Source: an uncultured Steroidobacter sp. (lineage in GTDB: Bacteria; Pseudomonadota; Gammaproteobacteria; Steroidobacterales; Steroidobacteraceae). From it: a stretch of 64,000 nt of DNA. The DNA lies in the NCBI RefSeq assembly GCF_937958065.1, contig NZ_CALFXI010000058.1, positions 28,189 through 92,188 of the forward strand, written 5' to 3'. The translations under genes and the position numbers were made by a program. Under the pieces are notes generated by a model that ran no database searches, had not been told where the DNA came from, and worked only from the letters and a program-made list of their open reading frames with translations. Shown here piece by piece: positions 25,106 through 34,261 of the stretch (within the stretch, counting starts at the first letter, position 1; each line of letters opens with the position of its first letter).

Positions 25106-26479
25106 GTGTCGACAGGAATCAACCGCCGCGAATTGCTCGCGGCTGCGGGTGCGCTCGGGCTGATCACGCAGAGCGCATCATCGACATCGCAGGCCGCGCC
25201 AACGGCGAGCGGCGGCGGTGCGCCCCTGCTCGCACCCACTCCGCCGATGGGCTGGAACAGCTGGAATTCCTTCGCCACGACCATCACCGAGGAGCAGGCG
25301 ATCGCGAACGCCGAAATCATGGCGCGCGAATTGAAGCCGTTCGGTTACGACATCTTCACTATCGACATTCAATGGTATGAAGGCGCGGCGACGGGCTACG
25401 AGTACAACACCAAGCCCATCCCGACGATGGATGAGCACGCGCGCCTGCTGCCGGCACCGAATCGATTTCCTTCCAGTGTAAAAGGTGCAGGCTTCAAGCC
25501 CATCGCCGACAAAGTCCACGCCCTGGGACTGAAGTTCGGCGTGCACCTGATGCGCGGCATTCCCCGGCTCGCGGTGGAGCGCAACCTGCCCATCCTCGGC
25601 GGCAAATGGAAAGCGCGCGACATCGCAAACACGGCCAGCGTGTGCCCCTGGAACCCGGACATGTACGGCGTCGACATGAGCAAGCCCGGTGCGCAGCAGT
25701 ACTACGACAGCGTGTTCGCACTGTTCGCCTCCTGGGGTGTCGACTTCGTGAAGATGGACGACATGAGCCGGCCTTACGACGCGAACGCGCCGGAGATCGA
25801 GGCCGCGCAGCGAGCGATCCAGGCCAGCGGACGTCCGATGATCCTGAGCCTGTCGCCTGGCGAGACGCCGCTCACCAGCGGCGAGCACGTGCGCCGGCAT
25901 GCGCAGATGTGGCGCATCAGCGATGACTTCTGGGATGAGTGGCCGCAGCTGAAGGCGCAGTTCACACGACTGGAGAACTGGTCGATGTTTCGTCAGCCGG
26001 GCCGCTGGCCGGACGCGGACATGCTGCCGCTCGGCCGATTGCAGATGGGCAAGCGCGATTGCCGGTTCACGCCGGACGAGCAACGCACGTTGATGACGTT
26101 GTGGTCCATCGCGCGCTCACCGCTGATCATGGGCGGCGATCTGCGGCACCTCGACCCTGCGACGCTCGCGCTGTTGACCAATCGCGAAGTGCTCGCGGTC
26201 AACCAGGCCAGCCGCGACAACAAACCGGCCGCGCTCATCGAAAACGTGCGCACCTGGACAGCGCGTGCCGAACGGGGCGAAGCGCGCTATCTCGCGATGT
26301 TCAACATCAGCGACCAGCCGGACAGCAAGCCCGTTCATTTCGATCTCGCGCGCCTGGGACTCGAATCCGCCAAGGTTCGCGATCTCTGGGCACAGCGAGA
26401 CATCGGCACCGTTCGCGACCGCGTCTCCGCCACTCTCGCGCCCCACGCCTCCCTGCTTTACAGCCTCACGCCGGTGTAG
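25106..26479 (+). CDS. Exported GH27 alpha-galactosidase
   Basis: A 457-residue glycoside hydrolase removing alpha-galactosyl groups from oligo- or polysaccharides. A GTG start with a GGGGGATGAAGA region before it leads into a Tat-like signal 'INRRELLAAAGALGLI'. The catalytic barrel begins 'PPMGWNSWNSF' (46-56), a GH27 hallmark. The nucleophile is Asp218 in 'VDFVKMDDMS' and the likely acid/base is Asp274 in 'WRISDDFWDEW'. 'RSPLIMGGDLR' near 350 and a C-terminal beta-sandwich complete the family plan. The locus (TonB receptor, FecI/FecR) suggests use of galactose-containing plant polymers. Other GH27 activities cannot be excluded. Confidence 0.85.
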   Translation: MSTGINRRELLAAAGALGLITQSASSTSQAAPTASGGGAPLLAPTPPMGWNSWNSFATTITEEQAIANAEIMARELKPFGYDIFTIDIQWYEGAATGYEYNTKPIPTMDEHARLLPAPNRFPSSVKGAGFKPIADKVHALGLKFGVHLMRGIPRLAVERNLPILGGKWKARDIANTASVCPWNPDMYGVDMSKPGAQQYYDSVFALFASWGVDFVKMDDMSRPYDANAPEIEAAQRAIQASGRPMILSLSPGETPLTSGEHVRRHAQMWRISDDFWDEWPQLKAQFTRLENWSMFRQPGRWPDADMLPLGRLQMGKRDCRFTPDEQRTLMTLWSIARSPLIMGGDLRHLDPATLALLTNREVLAVNQASRDNKPAALIENVRTWTARAERGEARYLAMFNISDQPDSKPVHFDLARLGLESAKVRDLWAQRDIGTVRDRVSATLAPHASLLYSLTPV

Positions 26480-26500
26480 CTCGAACAAAGTGCCTCGACG

Positions 26501-26530
26501 CGGTAACCAGATTCGCGGCGAACGCTCTTA
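26501..26530 (+). promoter_or_regulatory. Candidate ECF-sigma promoter ahead of the FecI-like gene
   Basis: CGGTAACCA (26501-26509) and CGCTCTTA (26523-26530), 13 bases apart, lie 46 bases before the sigma gene start and repeat the blocks at 25049-25079. This fits auto-regulation by the ECF factor it precedes, a common arrangement. The one-base spacing difference between the two copies is a point against. Confidence 0.5.
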
Positions 26531-26575
26531 AGACTGCACAAGGTTACGACTTCACGGGCCGACATCCGGAGAACC

Positions 26576-27091
26576 ATGTCAGCCGAGGCTGCTCGCGCAT
26601 TGATTACCGGCTTGGTTGCCAGCCACGGCGTGAAACTGCGCCGCTTCCTGCTCCTGCGTACGCGCAATGCCGCCGACGTGCCCGATATGTTGCAGGAAGT
26701 GTATCTGCGGATGTTGCGCGTCCCGAACGTGGAATCGATCCGATCGCCGGAGGCTTATCTGTTCACGGTCGCGCAACACGTCGTTCAACAGCATTCGCTG
26801 CGACAGTCGGCGACACCGCCCTCGATCGAGCTGAGCGAAATGCTGAACTCCGCACGCGCGGTCCCCGATGTGGATCCAGTGCTCGAACTGGATGCACAAC
26901 AGTGTCTGGAACAACTGCAGTCCGAGCTGGATCGCCTGTCGCCCAAACTGCGCGCCACCTTCCTGCTGCATCGTCGAGACGGTCTGTCGCTCGATGAAAT
27001 CGCCGGGCGACTCGGCACGTCGCTGCCGATGGTGAAAAAGAACCTCATGCAAGCGCTGGTGCAATTGCGTCAGCGGCTGGAGCGAGGCTGA
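26576..27091 (+). CDS. FecI-like ECF sigma factor
   Basis: A 171-residue sigma factor. Region 2 is 'LRRFLLLRTRNAADVPDMLQEVYLRM' in outline (about 21-46) with 'SPEAYLFTVAQHVVQQHSL'. Region 4 has 'LDRLSPKLRATFLLHRRDG' and 'LSLDEIAGRLGTSLPMVKK'. FecI-type factors are held by an inner-membrane FecR protein and released when a TonB receptor with an STN domain binds substrate. All three parts are present here in order (sigma, FecR, receptor). The gap to fecR is three bases. Confidence 0.9.
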   Translation: MSAEAARALITGLVASHGVKLRRFLLLRTRNAADVPDMLQEVYLRMLRVPNVESIRSPEAYLFTVAQHVVQQHSLRQSATPPSIELSEMLNSARAVPDVDPVLELDAQQCLEQLQSELDRLSPKLRATFLLHRRDGLSLDEIAGRLGTSLPMVKKNLMQALVQLRQRLERG

Positions 27092-27094
27092 GCC

Positions 27095-28174
27095 ATGCCG
27101 CGTCACCCCTCCGCCCGGCTCAACGCGCAGATCTACTCCGAAGCATCGGAGTGGTTCGTGAACTGCCGCAGCGGCTCGCTCGACGACCGAACGCGCCGCA
27201 AGTTCGATGCGTGGCTGCGTCAGTCACCACAACACTTGAGTGCCTATCTGGAGCTGGCCGCGATCTGGGACGAAGGCCCGATGCTGGATGCAGAGCGTCG
27301 CTGGGACACCGACACGCTCATCGCGGAAGCGCGCGCAGAGCAAAGCAACGTCACTCGCTTGAACACCCCGTCCACCGTGCGAGCCCCCTCCGCCCTTTCT
27401 CACGCACGGTGGGCGGCGGTGGTCGCCTGCATTGTCATCGGTCTGGCCGCGTTCGTGTGGATTCATTTGTTTCTCGAACCCGTCTACGTCACCCAGGTCG
27501 GCGAGCAACGTTCGATCACTCTGCCGGACGGTTCGACCATGGAGCTCAACGCCCGCTCCAGAGTGCGGGTTCGTTATTCCCAGCGCGAGCGCGCGCTGGA
27601 GCTGCTGGAAGGCCAGGCGCTGTTCCGGGTGGCCAGGAACCCGGCGCGGCCCTTCATCGTCACCAGCGATGGCACGCGAGTGCGCGCGGTGGGAACGCAG
27701 TTCGATGTGAACAAGAGACGCGAGGGCACGGTCGTGACAGTCGTCGAAGGTCGAGTTTCCGTGCTGACGGACGTGCCCGATGCCCGCATCGAGCCGGTGA
27801 CGGTCGAGATGACTGAACCGATGCCGAGGCTGCCCAATGACAGCGGTGCTGGAATCCTGCTCGCCGCGGGCGAACAGATCTCGGTCGGCGAGCAAGCCGC
27901 CAGGAGGATCGCGCAGGCCGATGTCGCACGCGCCATCGCCTGGACCCAGAAACAGCTGATATTCAAAGCCGCGACGCTCACCGAGGTCGCCGAAGAGTTC
28001 AATCGCTACAACCAGCGGCAGCTCATCGTGCAGGACCCGGAGCTGTACGACTTTCATATCAGCGGCGTGTTCGCTTCGAGCGATCCAGGCGCATTGCTGC
28101 AATTCCTGCGCGAGCGCGCCGGTGTGCATGTGGTGGAGAGCGACGATGCGATCTACCTGACCCGGCAACGGTAA
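27095..28174 (+). CDS. FecR-type anti-sigma regulator
   Basis: A 359-residue single-pass inner-membrane protein. The N-terminal cytoplasmic DUF4880-type domain has 'ASEWFVNCRSGSLDDRTRRK' and 'FDAWLRQSPQHLSAYLEL'. A membrane helix lies around 108-130 ('WAAVVACIVIGLAAFVWI'), followed by the periplasmic FecR domain 'GEQRSITLPDGSTMELN', 'LLEGQALFRVARNPARPF', 'VRAVGTQFDVNKR' and a C-terminal STN-contacting part 'LTEVAEEFNRYNQRQLIV'. It relays the receptor signal to the sigma factor. The stop overlaps a GGTAACC sequence and is followed by a hairpin at 28181-28205. Confidence 0.9.
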   Translation: MPRHPSARLNAQIYSEASEWFVNCRSGSLDDRTRRKFDAWLRQSPQHLSAYLELAAIWDEGPMLDAERRWDTDTLIAEARAEQSNVTRLNTPSTVRAPSALSHARWAAVVACIVIGLAAFVWIHLFLEPVYVTQVGEQRSITLPDGSTMELNARSRVRVRYSQRERALELLEGQALFRVARNPARPFIVTSDGTRVRAVGTQFDVNKRREGTVVTVVEGRVSVLTDVPDARIEPVTVEMTEPMPRLPNDSGAGILLAAGEQISVGEQAARRIAQADVARAIAWTQKQLIFKAATLTEVAEEFNRYNQRQLIVQDPELYDFHISGVFASSDPGALLQFLRERAGVHVVESDDAIYLTRQR

Positions 28175-28180
28175 CCGACG

Positions 28181-28205
28181 AGCCGTCGCACCTCAGACGA
28201 CGGCT
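28181..28205 (+). terminator. Stem-loop between fecR and the STN-type receptor gene
   Basis: AGCCGTCG (28181-28188) and CGACGGCT (28198-28205) form a perfect 8-bp stem with a nine-base loop, six bases after the fecR stop. There is no T-run, so full termination is doubtful. It could damp transcription into the receptor gene or shield mRNA ends. Confidence 0.4.
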
Positions 28206-28255
28206 GGAACGACAGATCGAGAACGAGCCGCGTGCGAGCGCGGCTGGGGGATGTC

Positions 28256-31200
28256 ATGCGAGTAAGCGTAGCAGCTGTTTGCCTGGCGCTGATGGGACTG
28301 TCCGGCACGGCGGAGTCGCAGGCTGCGGCCAGGAAACAAACGGATATTCCGTCGCAGGGCCTCGGGCTGGCGCTGCAAAGCCTGGCCAGGGAGCGCAGCT
28401 TTCAGCTCGTCTACGTGTCCGAGGAGGTCGACACTCTGAACACGCAGGGTGCGGTCGGCGAGCTCACGCCCGAAGAAGCGCTGACGAAGCTGCTCGCGGG
28501 CACCGGCCTCACATTCAAGTATCTGAACGAACACACCGTCACGATTTTGCCCGTCGCGCCCCCGCCCCCCGCGCGCGCGAGGCCCATCAACGCAGAGCCC
28601 GGAGAACAACGCGTGCCACGCATCAGCAGACCTTGGATCGTGAAGAACGTTCGTCTGGCTTCGGCGGCTTCGGCCGTCATGTTTGGAGTTGCGGGCGGCC
28701 CCGCCGCCGCGCAATCCAGTGCCGCTCAACAAAACCTGGAGGAAGTCGTCGTCACGGGCATTCGCAGCAGCTTGCGCCAGGCAATGGAGATCAAGCGCGA
28801 CTCGGATCAGATCGTCGACTCGATCGCTTCGGAAAGCCTGGGCAAGTTCCCCGATACAAACATCGCCGAATCCCTGCAGCGAATCACCGGCGTGTCCATC
28901 GATCGCAGCGGCGGTGAAGGCCAAGGCGTCACGGTGCGCGGCTTTGGGCCGGAGTTCAACACGGTGCTGCTCAACGGTCGTCGACTCGCTTCGGACACCG
29001 GCGCGCGCTCGTTCAACTTCGACGTGCTGCCCGCCGAGCTGATCTCCCGCGTCGATGTTTACAAGAGCGCAACGGCCCTGCTCCAGGAAGGCGGTATCGG
29101 TTCCGCGATCCTGCTGCATACACCGCGACCGCTGGAGCTCGGCGATTTCAAGAGCATCCTTTCCGCCAAAGCGCTGTATGAGGATCTGTCCGAGAACACG
29201 ACGCCCGAAGTGTTCGGCATGATCAGCGACACGTTCGCCGACGGACGCATCGGCCTGCTCGCCTCCGCTTCGTATCAAAGGCGCAAGAACCGCTCCGAAC
29301 GCATCCTCACCGACGGTTATCTCACCGCGCCTCGTGACAGCATGACATTGATCGCCGATGACCTGGCCGCGCAAGGCTATGCCGCCGACGATCAGTTCTT
29401 CATTCCGCAGAATCTGAACGTCAGCCCGGTCGATGAAGATCGCGAGCGAATCAACGTCAACGCTACGTTTCAATATCAGATCTCGGATCGCCTGCGCCTG
29501 ACGGTCGACGGCATGTACGACCAGTTCAGTGTGTTCACCGAGGCGAACTCGCTCGGCTTCTTCGTCACGCCGTCCATCATCACGAATGCGCAGTTCGACG
29601 AGCATCGAACCGCGACGAGCATCACGCAAACGATCGATGCCGCGATCGACTTCACCCGCTCCGAACGCGATCGCCCCACCGATATCTATGCCGGCGGTCT
29701 CAATCTCGCCTGGGACGTGAGCGACAGCGTCAATGTCACGCTCGACTCGTCGTGGTCTCGCGCCAGGTCCGGCGGCGCGGAAGGCACCAACGTGGCGGTC
29801 GTCGGCTTCCGCAAGGATATCTACACGCTTTCGTACGGACCCAACGGCATTCCCACGGTCACGGGCGTGCCGGCAGCGGACTACGTCGATCCGAGTCTGC
29901 CGGTGGCTCACTTCAATCTGCGCGGCACGGGCGGCGGTCCCCTCGGCGGCGGTGCGGACCTCGAAGACAGGATCCTCGAGCATCGCATCGAAGCGCAATG
30001 GCAGCCCGAGCACGATGTGCTCAAGCGCGTCACGGTCGGGGGCTACTATTCGGAAGAGAAACAGCGCCGCGACACCCGGCTGTCCGATAACAACATCCTG
30101 TGCATGTACTGCGGCTACTTCGTCGACATCCCCGATGAGTTGATGCGGCCGTATAACGTCGGTTCCGGTTATCTCGGCGGTCGCGTGTCCGTGCCCTCAG
30201 CGTGGCAGGCCTTCGATATCGATCCGCTGCTCGCCTATCTCGAGTCTGCCGAAGCCGCCAGCGCGCGCGATGCTGCACAAGGCCTCCCACCTGGGAGCAC
30301 GCTGGCCGAACTGGCTGCGAGCAACGGCTTCGAAATCCATCAGCGACCGGACTCTTCGCGAGTCGAAGAAGAAGTCGCGGCGTTGTATGCGGATGCGAGC
30401 TTCGAGGGCACGCTCGCTCGAATGCCCTGGAATCTCACGGTCGGCGCTCGCTATGTGCGCACGAAGACCACCGCGTTCGGGATCTCTCAAGCGCTGCAGG
30501 ATCTGGTGAACAGCGGCGACCCGACGCTTTACACGACCGTGCTGGGCGATCCGGTCACCGTCAGCCAGACCAACCAGTACAACGATTTTCTGCCGAGCCT
30601 GAGCTTCCGTTTGAACGTGACCGACGACGTGGTGTTGCGCTTTGCCGCTTCCAAGACGCTCACTCGTCCACCGCTCGGCGCCTTGTCACCGCGCCTCGTG
30701 ATCGGCACGACGCGACCCGGCAATCTGCAGGCCTCCAGCGGCAATCCGGATCTGAAGCCGTTCGAATCCCGGAACGCCGATCTGTCGGCCGAGTGGTACT
30801 ACCAGGAGAATGGTTTCATCACCGTCGGCGTGTTCTACAAGGAGGTCGAGAACTTTCTGGTGAACACCGTCGAGAATCGCGCCCTGCCCATTGCCGACTC
30901 GGACGATCTGTTCGCCGGCTATCCGGTGTTCGAGGTGAGCCTGCTCGACAATCTCGAGAGCGCCACGGTCAAGGGCGTGGAAATCGGCGTCCAGCACAGT
31001 TTCGACTACCTGCCCGGCGTCTGGAGAGGCTTCGGCGTGGGCGCGAACGCGACGCTGGTCGACAGCGGCGCCGAATTGAACGTGGATGACGTCTCGCAGA
31101 CCTTCGCGCTCGAAGGCCTGGGCGACTCCTATAACGTCGTCGGCTTCTACGAGAACGGTCCGCTGGAAGTGCGCGTTGCCTGGAACCGCCGCGAGCGTTT

Positions 31201-31426
31201 CCTGCGGACCGCAGTCGGCTTTGGGGGCGAGCCCACCTTCGTCGAGCCGTATCAACAGATCGATGCGCGCGCCAGCTTCGCGATTTCGGATCACTTCTCG
31301 GTGTTCGCCGAAGGCGTGAACCTCGGCAACGAAATCCAGCATCGCGTCGGTCGTTACCGCAACCAGATCCTGCTGCTCGAAGAAACCGGACGCCGCTACA
31401 CGATCGGCGTCCGCGCCGAATTCTGA
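28256..31426 (+). CDS. TonB-dependent receptor with N-terminal STN signalling domain
   Basis: A 1056-residue outer-membrane receptor/transducer. Residues 1-24 are a signal peptide. Residues 28-99 form an STN domain ('SQGLGLALQSLARERSFQLV', 'LTPEEALTKLLAGTGLTF') that contacts FecR. Residues 126-152 are a second signal-peptide-like stretch. A TonB-box region 'NLEEVVVTGIRSSL' (from 160), a plug ('IAESLQRITGVSIDRSGG', 'GVTVRGFGPEFNTVLLNGR') and a barrel ending 'RRYTIGVRAEF' follow. The plug is of the TIGR01782 type common to polysaccharide-related receptors. The start at 28256 has GGGGG eight bases upstream. Third gene of the sigma/FecR/receptor signalling set; likely ligand is a galactose-containing saccharide. 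Confidence 0.92.
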   Translation: MRVSVAAVCLALMGLSGTAESQAAARKQTDIPSQGLGLALQSLARERSFQLVYVSEEVDTLNTQGAVGELTPEEALTKLLAGTGLTFKYLNEHTVTILPVAPPPPARARPINAEPGEQRVPRISRPWIVKNVRLASAASAVMFGVAGGPAAAQSSAAQQNLEEVVVTGIRSSLRQAMEIKRDSDQIVDSIASESLGKFPDTNIAESLQRITGVSIDRSGGEGQGVTVRGFGPEFNTVLLNGRRLASDTGARSFNFDVLPAELISRVDVYKSATALLQEGGIGSAILLHTPRPLELGDFKSILSAKALYEDLSENTTPEVFGMISDTFADGRIGLLASASYQRRKNRSERILTDGYLTAPRDSMTLIADDLAAQGYAADDQFFIPQNLNVSPVDEDRERINVNATFQYQISDRLRLTVDGMYDQFSVFTEANSLGFFVTPSIITNAQFDEHRTATSITQTIDAAIDFTRSERDRPTDIYAGGLNLAWDVSDSVNVTLDSSWSRARSGGAEGTNVAVVGFRKDIYTLSYGPNGIPTVTGVPAADYVDPSLPVAHFNLRGTGGGPLGGGADLEDRILEHRIEAQWQPEHDVLKRVTVGGYYSEEKQRRDTRLSDNNILCMYCGYFVDIPDELMRPYNVGSGYLGGRVSVPSAWQAFDIDPLLAYLESAEAASARDAAQGLPPGSTLAELAASNGFEIHQRPDSSRVEEEVAALYADASFEGTLARMPWNLTVGARYVRTKTTAFGISQALQDLVNSGDPTLYTTVLGDPVTVSQTNQYNDFLPSLSFRLNVTDDVVLRFAASKTLTRPPLGALSPRLVIGTTRPGNLQASSGNPDLKPFESRNADLSAEWYYQENGFITVGVFYKEVENFLVNTVENRALPIADSDDLFAGYPVFEVSLLDNLESATVKGVEIGVQHSFDYLPGVWRGFGVGANATLVDSGAELNVDDVSQTFALEGLGDSYNVVGFYENGPLEVRVAWNRRERFLRTAVGFGGEPTFVEPYQQIDARASFAISDHFSVFAEGVNLGNEIQHRVGRYRNQILLLEETGRRYTIGVRAEF

Positions 31427-31525
31427 CATCGCCGTAAGCTTCAGGCCGCGGCGAGCGCTCGCGCCCGCCTTCGTTTGCAAAGTCGTTCGATTTGCTGGAC
31501 GCTATCGCGAGCGGGAGCCCGAACG

Positions 31526-32302
31526 ATGAATACCAAGCGCCGGCGAATCGCCTGGCTGATCCTATGTGTGCCGCTGTATGCGGCTTGTTCGATGACCTAC
31601 CTCGGCCAGTCCGGACGCTTGAGCAACAGCGACTGGCGCACGGCCAGTCGTGAGCCCGTCGGCCTTGCCCCGGACCCGGCCACGACCCCCGAAGCCGTCG
31701 TACAGGTGTATGCAGCACGCACCATCAATTGGAAAGGCTACTTCGGCGTGCACACCTGGATCGCCGTGAAGCGCAGCGGCGCCTCCGAATTCACGGTGCA
31801 CGAAGTCATCGGCTATCGATTGCGACGAGATGGCACGACGGTCGTGTCACGCGTGCGGGCGCCCGACAGCCGTTGGTTCGGCGCCGAGCCCGACCTGCTC
31901 AGGGATGTTCGCGGTCCCGGCGTCGACGCTTTGATCGATCGCATCGAACTGGCGGTGCAGAACTATCCATACAACGGCACCTATCGCATCTGGCCCGGAC
32001 CGAACTCGAACACCTTCACCGCGTTCGTGCTCCGCGACGTCCCCGAGTTGCGCGTCGACCTGCCGCCCACGGCCATCGGCAAGGATTATCTCGGTCTCAA
32101 CCCCGTGGCGCTCACGCCGAGCGGCACCGGCGCTCAACTCAATATGTTCGGCCTGGCGGGCGTCGCCGCCGGTTGGGAAGAAGGCGTGGAACTGAACCTG
32201 TTGGGCCTGACTTTCGGCGTCGATCCGGTGAGCCTGTCGATCAAGCTGCCCCTGCTCGGCCGCATCGGCCCGGACGATCATGAGCCGCGCACGATCGAGT
32301 AG
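31526..32302 (+). CDS. DUF3750-family lipoprotein
   Basis: A 258-residue predicted lipoprotein. The signal 'IAWLILCVPLYAACSM' has a lipobox ending in Cys21 and GGGAG lies nine bases before the ATG. The mature part has 'PEAVVQVYAARTINWKGYFG', 'HTWIAVKRSGASEFTVHEVI' and 'NYPYNGTYRIWPGPNSNTF', the DUF3750 pattern of unknown function. The Cys/His/Asn-type placement is reminiscent of papain-like NlpC/P60 folds, but I cannot assign catalysis. It stands alone, followed by a convergent VOC gene; an alternative upstream ATG at 31475 would bury the signal. Confidence 0.7.
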   Translation: MNTKRRRIAWLILCVPLYAACSMTYLGQSGRLSNSDWRTASREPVGLAPDPATTPEAVVQVYAARTINWKGYFGVHTWIAVKRSGASEFTVHEVIGYRLRRDGTTVVSRVRAPDSRWFGAEPDLLRDVRGPGVDALIDRIELAVQNYPYNGTYRIWPGPNSNTFTAFVLRDVPELRVDLPPTAIGKDYLGLNPVALTPSGTGAQLNMFGLAGVAAGWEEGVELNLLGLTFGVDPVSLSIKLPLLGRIGPDDHEPRTIE

Positions 32303-32356
32303 CCCTGGGCGCTGCGCACGGCCGCCCCCGCATGACCGCGACCGAGCCTGACGCCC

Positions 32357-32782
32357 TCATTTCGCGAACAACTGCCCGATATCCTTGAACGCCTTGAATT
32401 CCAGCGCGTTGCCGCACGGATCCAGCAGGAACATCGTGGCCTGTTCGCCGGTTTGGCCTGGAAAGCGGATGTGCGGCTCGATCACGAAGTCGATGCCGAA
32501 GGACCGCAATCGATCGGCCAGCGCCTGCCACTGATCCCAGCCGAGCACGACGCCGAAGTGCGGCACCGGCACATCGTGACCGTCGACGGGATTTGTATGC
32601 GCGCGCTCCTGCGACGGCGTCTTCGGATGCTCGTGAATCACCAGCTGATGACCGAAGAAGTTGAAATCGACCCATTGGGTGCTCGAACGGCCTTCGGCCA
32701 GGCCGAACACTTCGCCATAGAAGCGGCGCGCCGCGGGCAGATCGTGAACGGGAATGGCCAGGTGAAACGGTGCCAGACTCAT
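32357..32782 (-). CDS. VOC/glyoxalase-fold protein
   Basis: A 141-residue cytoplasmic protein with the paired beta-alpha-beta-beta-beta units of the vicinal-oxygen-chelate superfamily. Likely metal ligands: His in 'FHLAIPVHDL', His in 'VPHFGVVLGW' and Glu in 'NALEFKAF'. The start at 32782 ('MSLAPFHLAIPV') fits the fold, and the eight extra upstream residues do not. Members act as glyoxalases, dioxygenases or resistance proteins, so no specific reaction is proposed. Convergent with the DUF3750 gene. Confidence 0.75.
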   Translation of the reverse strand: MSLAPFHLAIPVHDLPAARRFYGEVFGLAEGRSSTQWVDFNFFGHQLVIHEHPKTPSQERAHTNPVDGHDVPVPHFGVVLGWDQWQALADRLRSFGIDFVIEPHIRFPGQTGEQATMFLLDPCGNALEFKAFKDIGQLFAK

Positions 32783-32911
32783 GACTCGGCGCGGTTGCGG
32801 GAACAAAATTCATCCTAGCCGGCGGGCGCGACAGCAGACAAGAGAAATTCGTTATGCTCGCGGCCAGCCGCGCATCGATGGGCGACCGTCACACCAACGA
32901 GGGACCTCGAC

Positions 32912-34252
32912 ATGAAGTTTGTCCTCACCTGCCTGACGACCCTGTCGCTGCTCGCCGCCGCCACGCACGCGGCCAGCGCCGACGAATGGCAATCGTTGTT
33001 CGACGGCACCTCGCTGAACGGCTGGCACCTGATCAACGGCTCGGCGAAATACGAAGTGGTCGACGGCGCCATCGTCGGCACGACGCAGGCGGGCTCGCCC
33101 AACAGTTTTCTCGCGACCGAGCGGCGCTTCGACGATTTCATCCTGGAATTCGAGGTCAAACAAACGGTCGGGCCGAGCAACAGCGGCGTGCAGTTCCGCA
33201 GCCAGAGCAACCCGGAAGTGATGCAAGGCCGCGTGCGTGGCCCGCAGATGGACCTGGATCCGTCCGAGCGCCAGTGGACCGGCGGGCTGTACGATGAAGC
33301 CGTGAGCGGCTGGTGGTATCCGGGCACGCTCAATCCCCAGCCCGGGCTGTACAGATTCGACGAATGGAATCACATCCGCATCGAGGCCGTCGGCCCGTCG
33401 CTGCGCACCTGGGTCAATGGCCAGCTGTCGGCGTACGTGCTCGATGCGACCTATAAAGAAGGTTTCATCGCGCTGCAGGTTCATTCCATCGACAAGCCCG
33501 ACGAAGCCGGCCGCAAGATTCACTGGCGCAAGCTGCGCATCAAGGAACATCCGGTCGCCTCGCCCGCCGCCGCGACCATCTTCGTTCGTAACAACCTGCC
33601 CAACGATCTGAGCGAGGTCGAACGCAGGCAGGGCTGGCAGCTGCTCTGGGACGGCAGCTCCATGAGCGGCTGGCGCAGCGCCAGGCGCGACGCCCCGCCC
33701 ACGCATGGCTGGCGGATCAAGGACGGAGAGCTGATCGTCACCGGCAGCGGTGGCGGCGACATCGTCACCCGGCAGACATTCCAGGCATTCGAGCTGCAGC
33801 TGGACTTCAAGCTCACGCCGGGCGCGAACAGCGGCATCAAATATTACGTGGCCGACTATGGCACGGACAGCGCGGTGGGCCTGGAATATCAGCTGCTCGA
33901 TGACGAACGTCACGGCGATGCGAAGCAAGGCAAGGATGGCAATCGCACGCTCGCATCGCTGTACGATATCCAGCCGCGCGAAAGGCTGATGTCCAATCTC
34001 GGGATCGCGCCGAAAGTCGGCGAATGGCAGCATGCACGCATCGTCGCAAGGCCGGACGGCACCGTCGAGCACTGGCTCAACGGCGTGAAGGTGCTGAGCT
34101 ATCAGCGCGGCTCGCAGGATTTCCAGCGCCGGGTCGCCGACAGCAAGTTCAAGGACATCGCCGGCTTCGGCCAGCTGGAACGAGGCCGGATTCTGCTGCA
34201 GGATCACGGCGACGAGGTCCGTTTCCGCAGCATCAAAATCCGCACGCTTTAG
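32912..34252 (+). CDS. Exported protein with two DUF1080 (3-keto-disaccharide hydrolase) domains
   Basis: A 446-residue protein with a Sec signal peptide (1-23). Two tandem DUF1080 jelly-roll domains follow: the first from 'EWQSLFDGTSLNGWHL' to 'IHWRKLRIKEHP' (about 25-213), the second from 'GWQLLWDGSSMSGWRS' to 'VRFRSIKIRTL' (about 243-446). Both carry the 'NSGVQFR/NSGIKYY' core with a conserved Asn-Ser-Gly. DUF1080 proteins are now linked to cleavage of 3-keto-glycosides made by Gfo/Idh/MocA oxidases, several of which follow immediately. It opens the co-directional cluster, and the next gene starts nine bases on. Confidence 0.8.
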   Translation: MKFVLTCLTTLSLLAAATHAASADEWQSLFDGTSLNGWHLINGSAKYEVVDGAIVGTTQAGSPNSFLATERRFDDFILEFEVKQTVGPSNSGVQFRSQSNPEVMQGRVRGPQMDLDPSERQWTGGLYDEAVSGWWYPGTLNPQPGLYRFDEWNHIRIEAVGPSLRTWVNGQLSAYVLDATYKEGFIALQVHSIDKPDEAGRKIHWRKLRIKEHPVASPAAATIFVRNNLPNDLSEVERRQGWQLLWDGSSMSGWRSARRDAPPTHGWRIKDGELIVTGSGGGDIVTRQTFQAFELQLDFKLTPGANSGIKYYVADYGTDSAVGLEYQLLDDERHGDAKQGKDGNRTLASLYDIQPRERLMSNLGIAPKVGEWQHARIVARPDGTVEHWLNGVKVLSYQRGSQDFQRRVADSKFKDIAGFGQLERGRILLQDHGDEVRFRSIKIRTL

Positions 34253-34261
34253 GAACGAGCG

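Noticed and set aside
28170..28197. Third copy of the GGTAACC promoter block ahead of the STN receptor
   Set aside because: GGTAACC is present over the fecR stop but the second block reads CTCAGA rather than CTCTTA, the spacing is shorter, and the sequence forms a hairpin stem instead.
28193..30013. 606-codon open frame on the minus strand
   Set aside because: Antisense to the STN receptor; same shadow signature.
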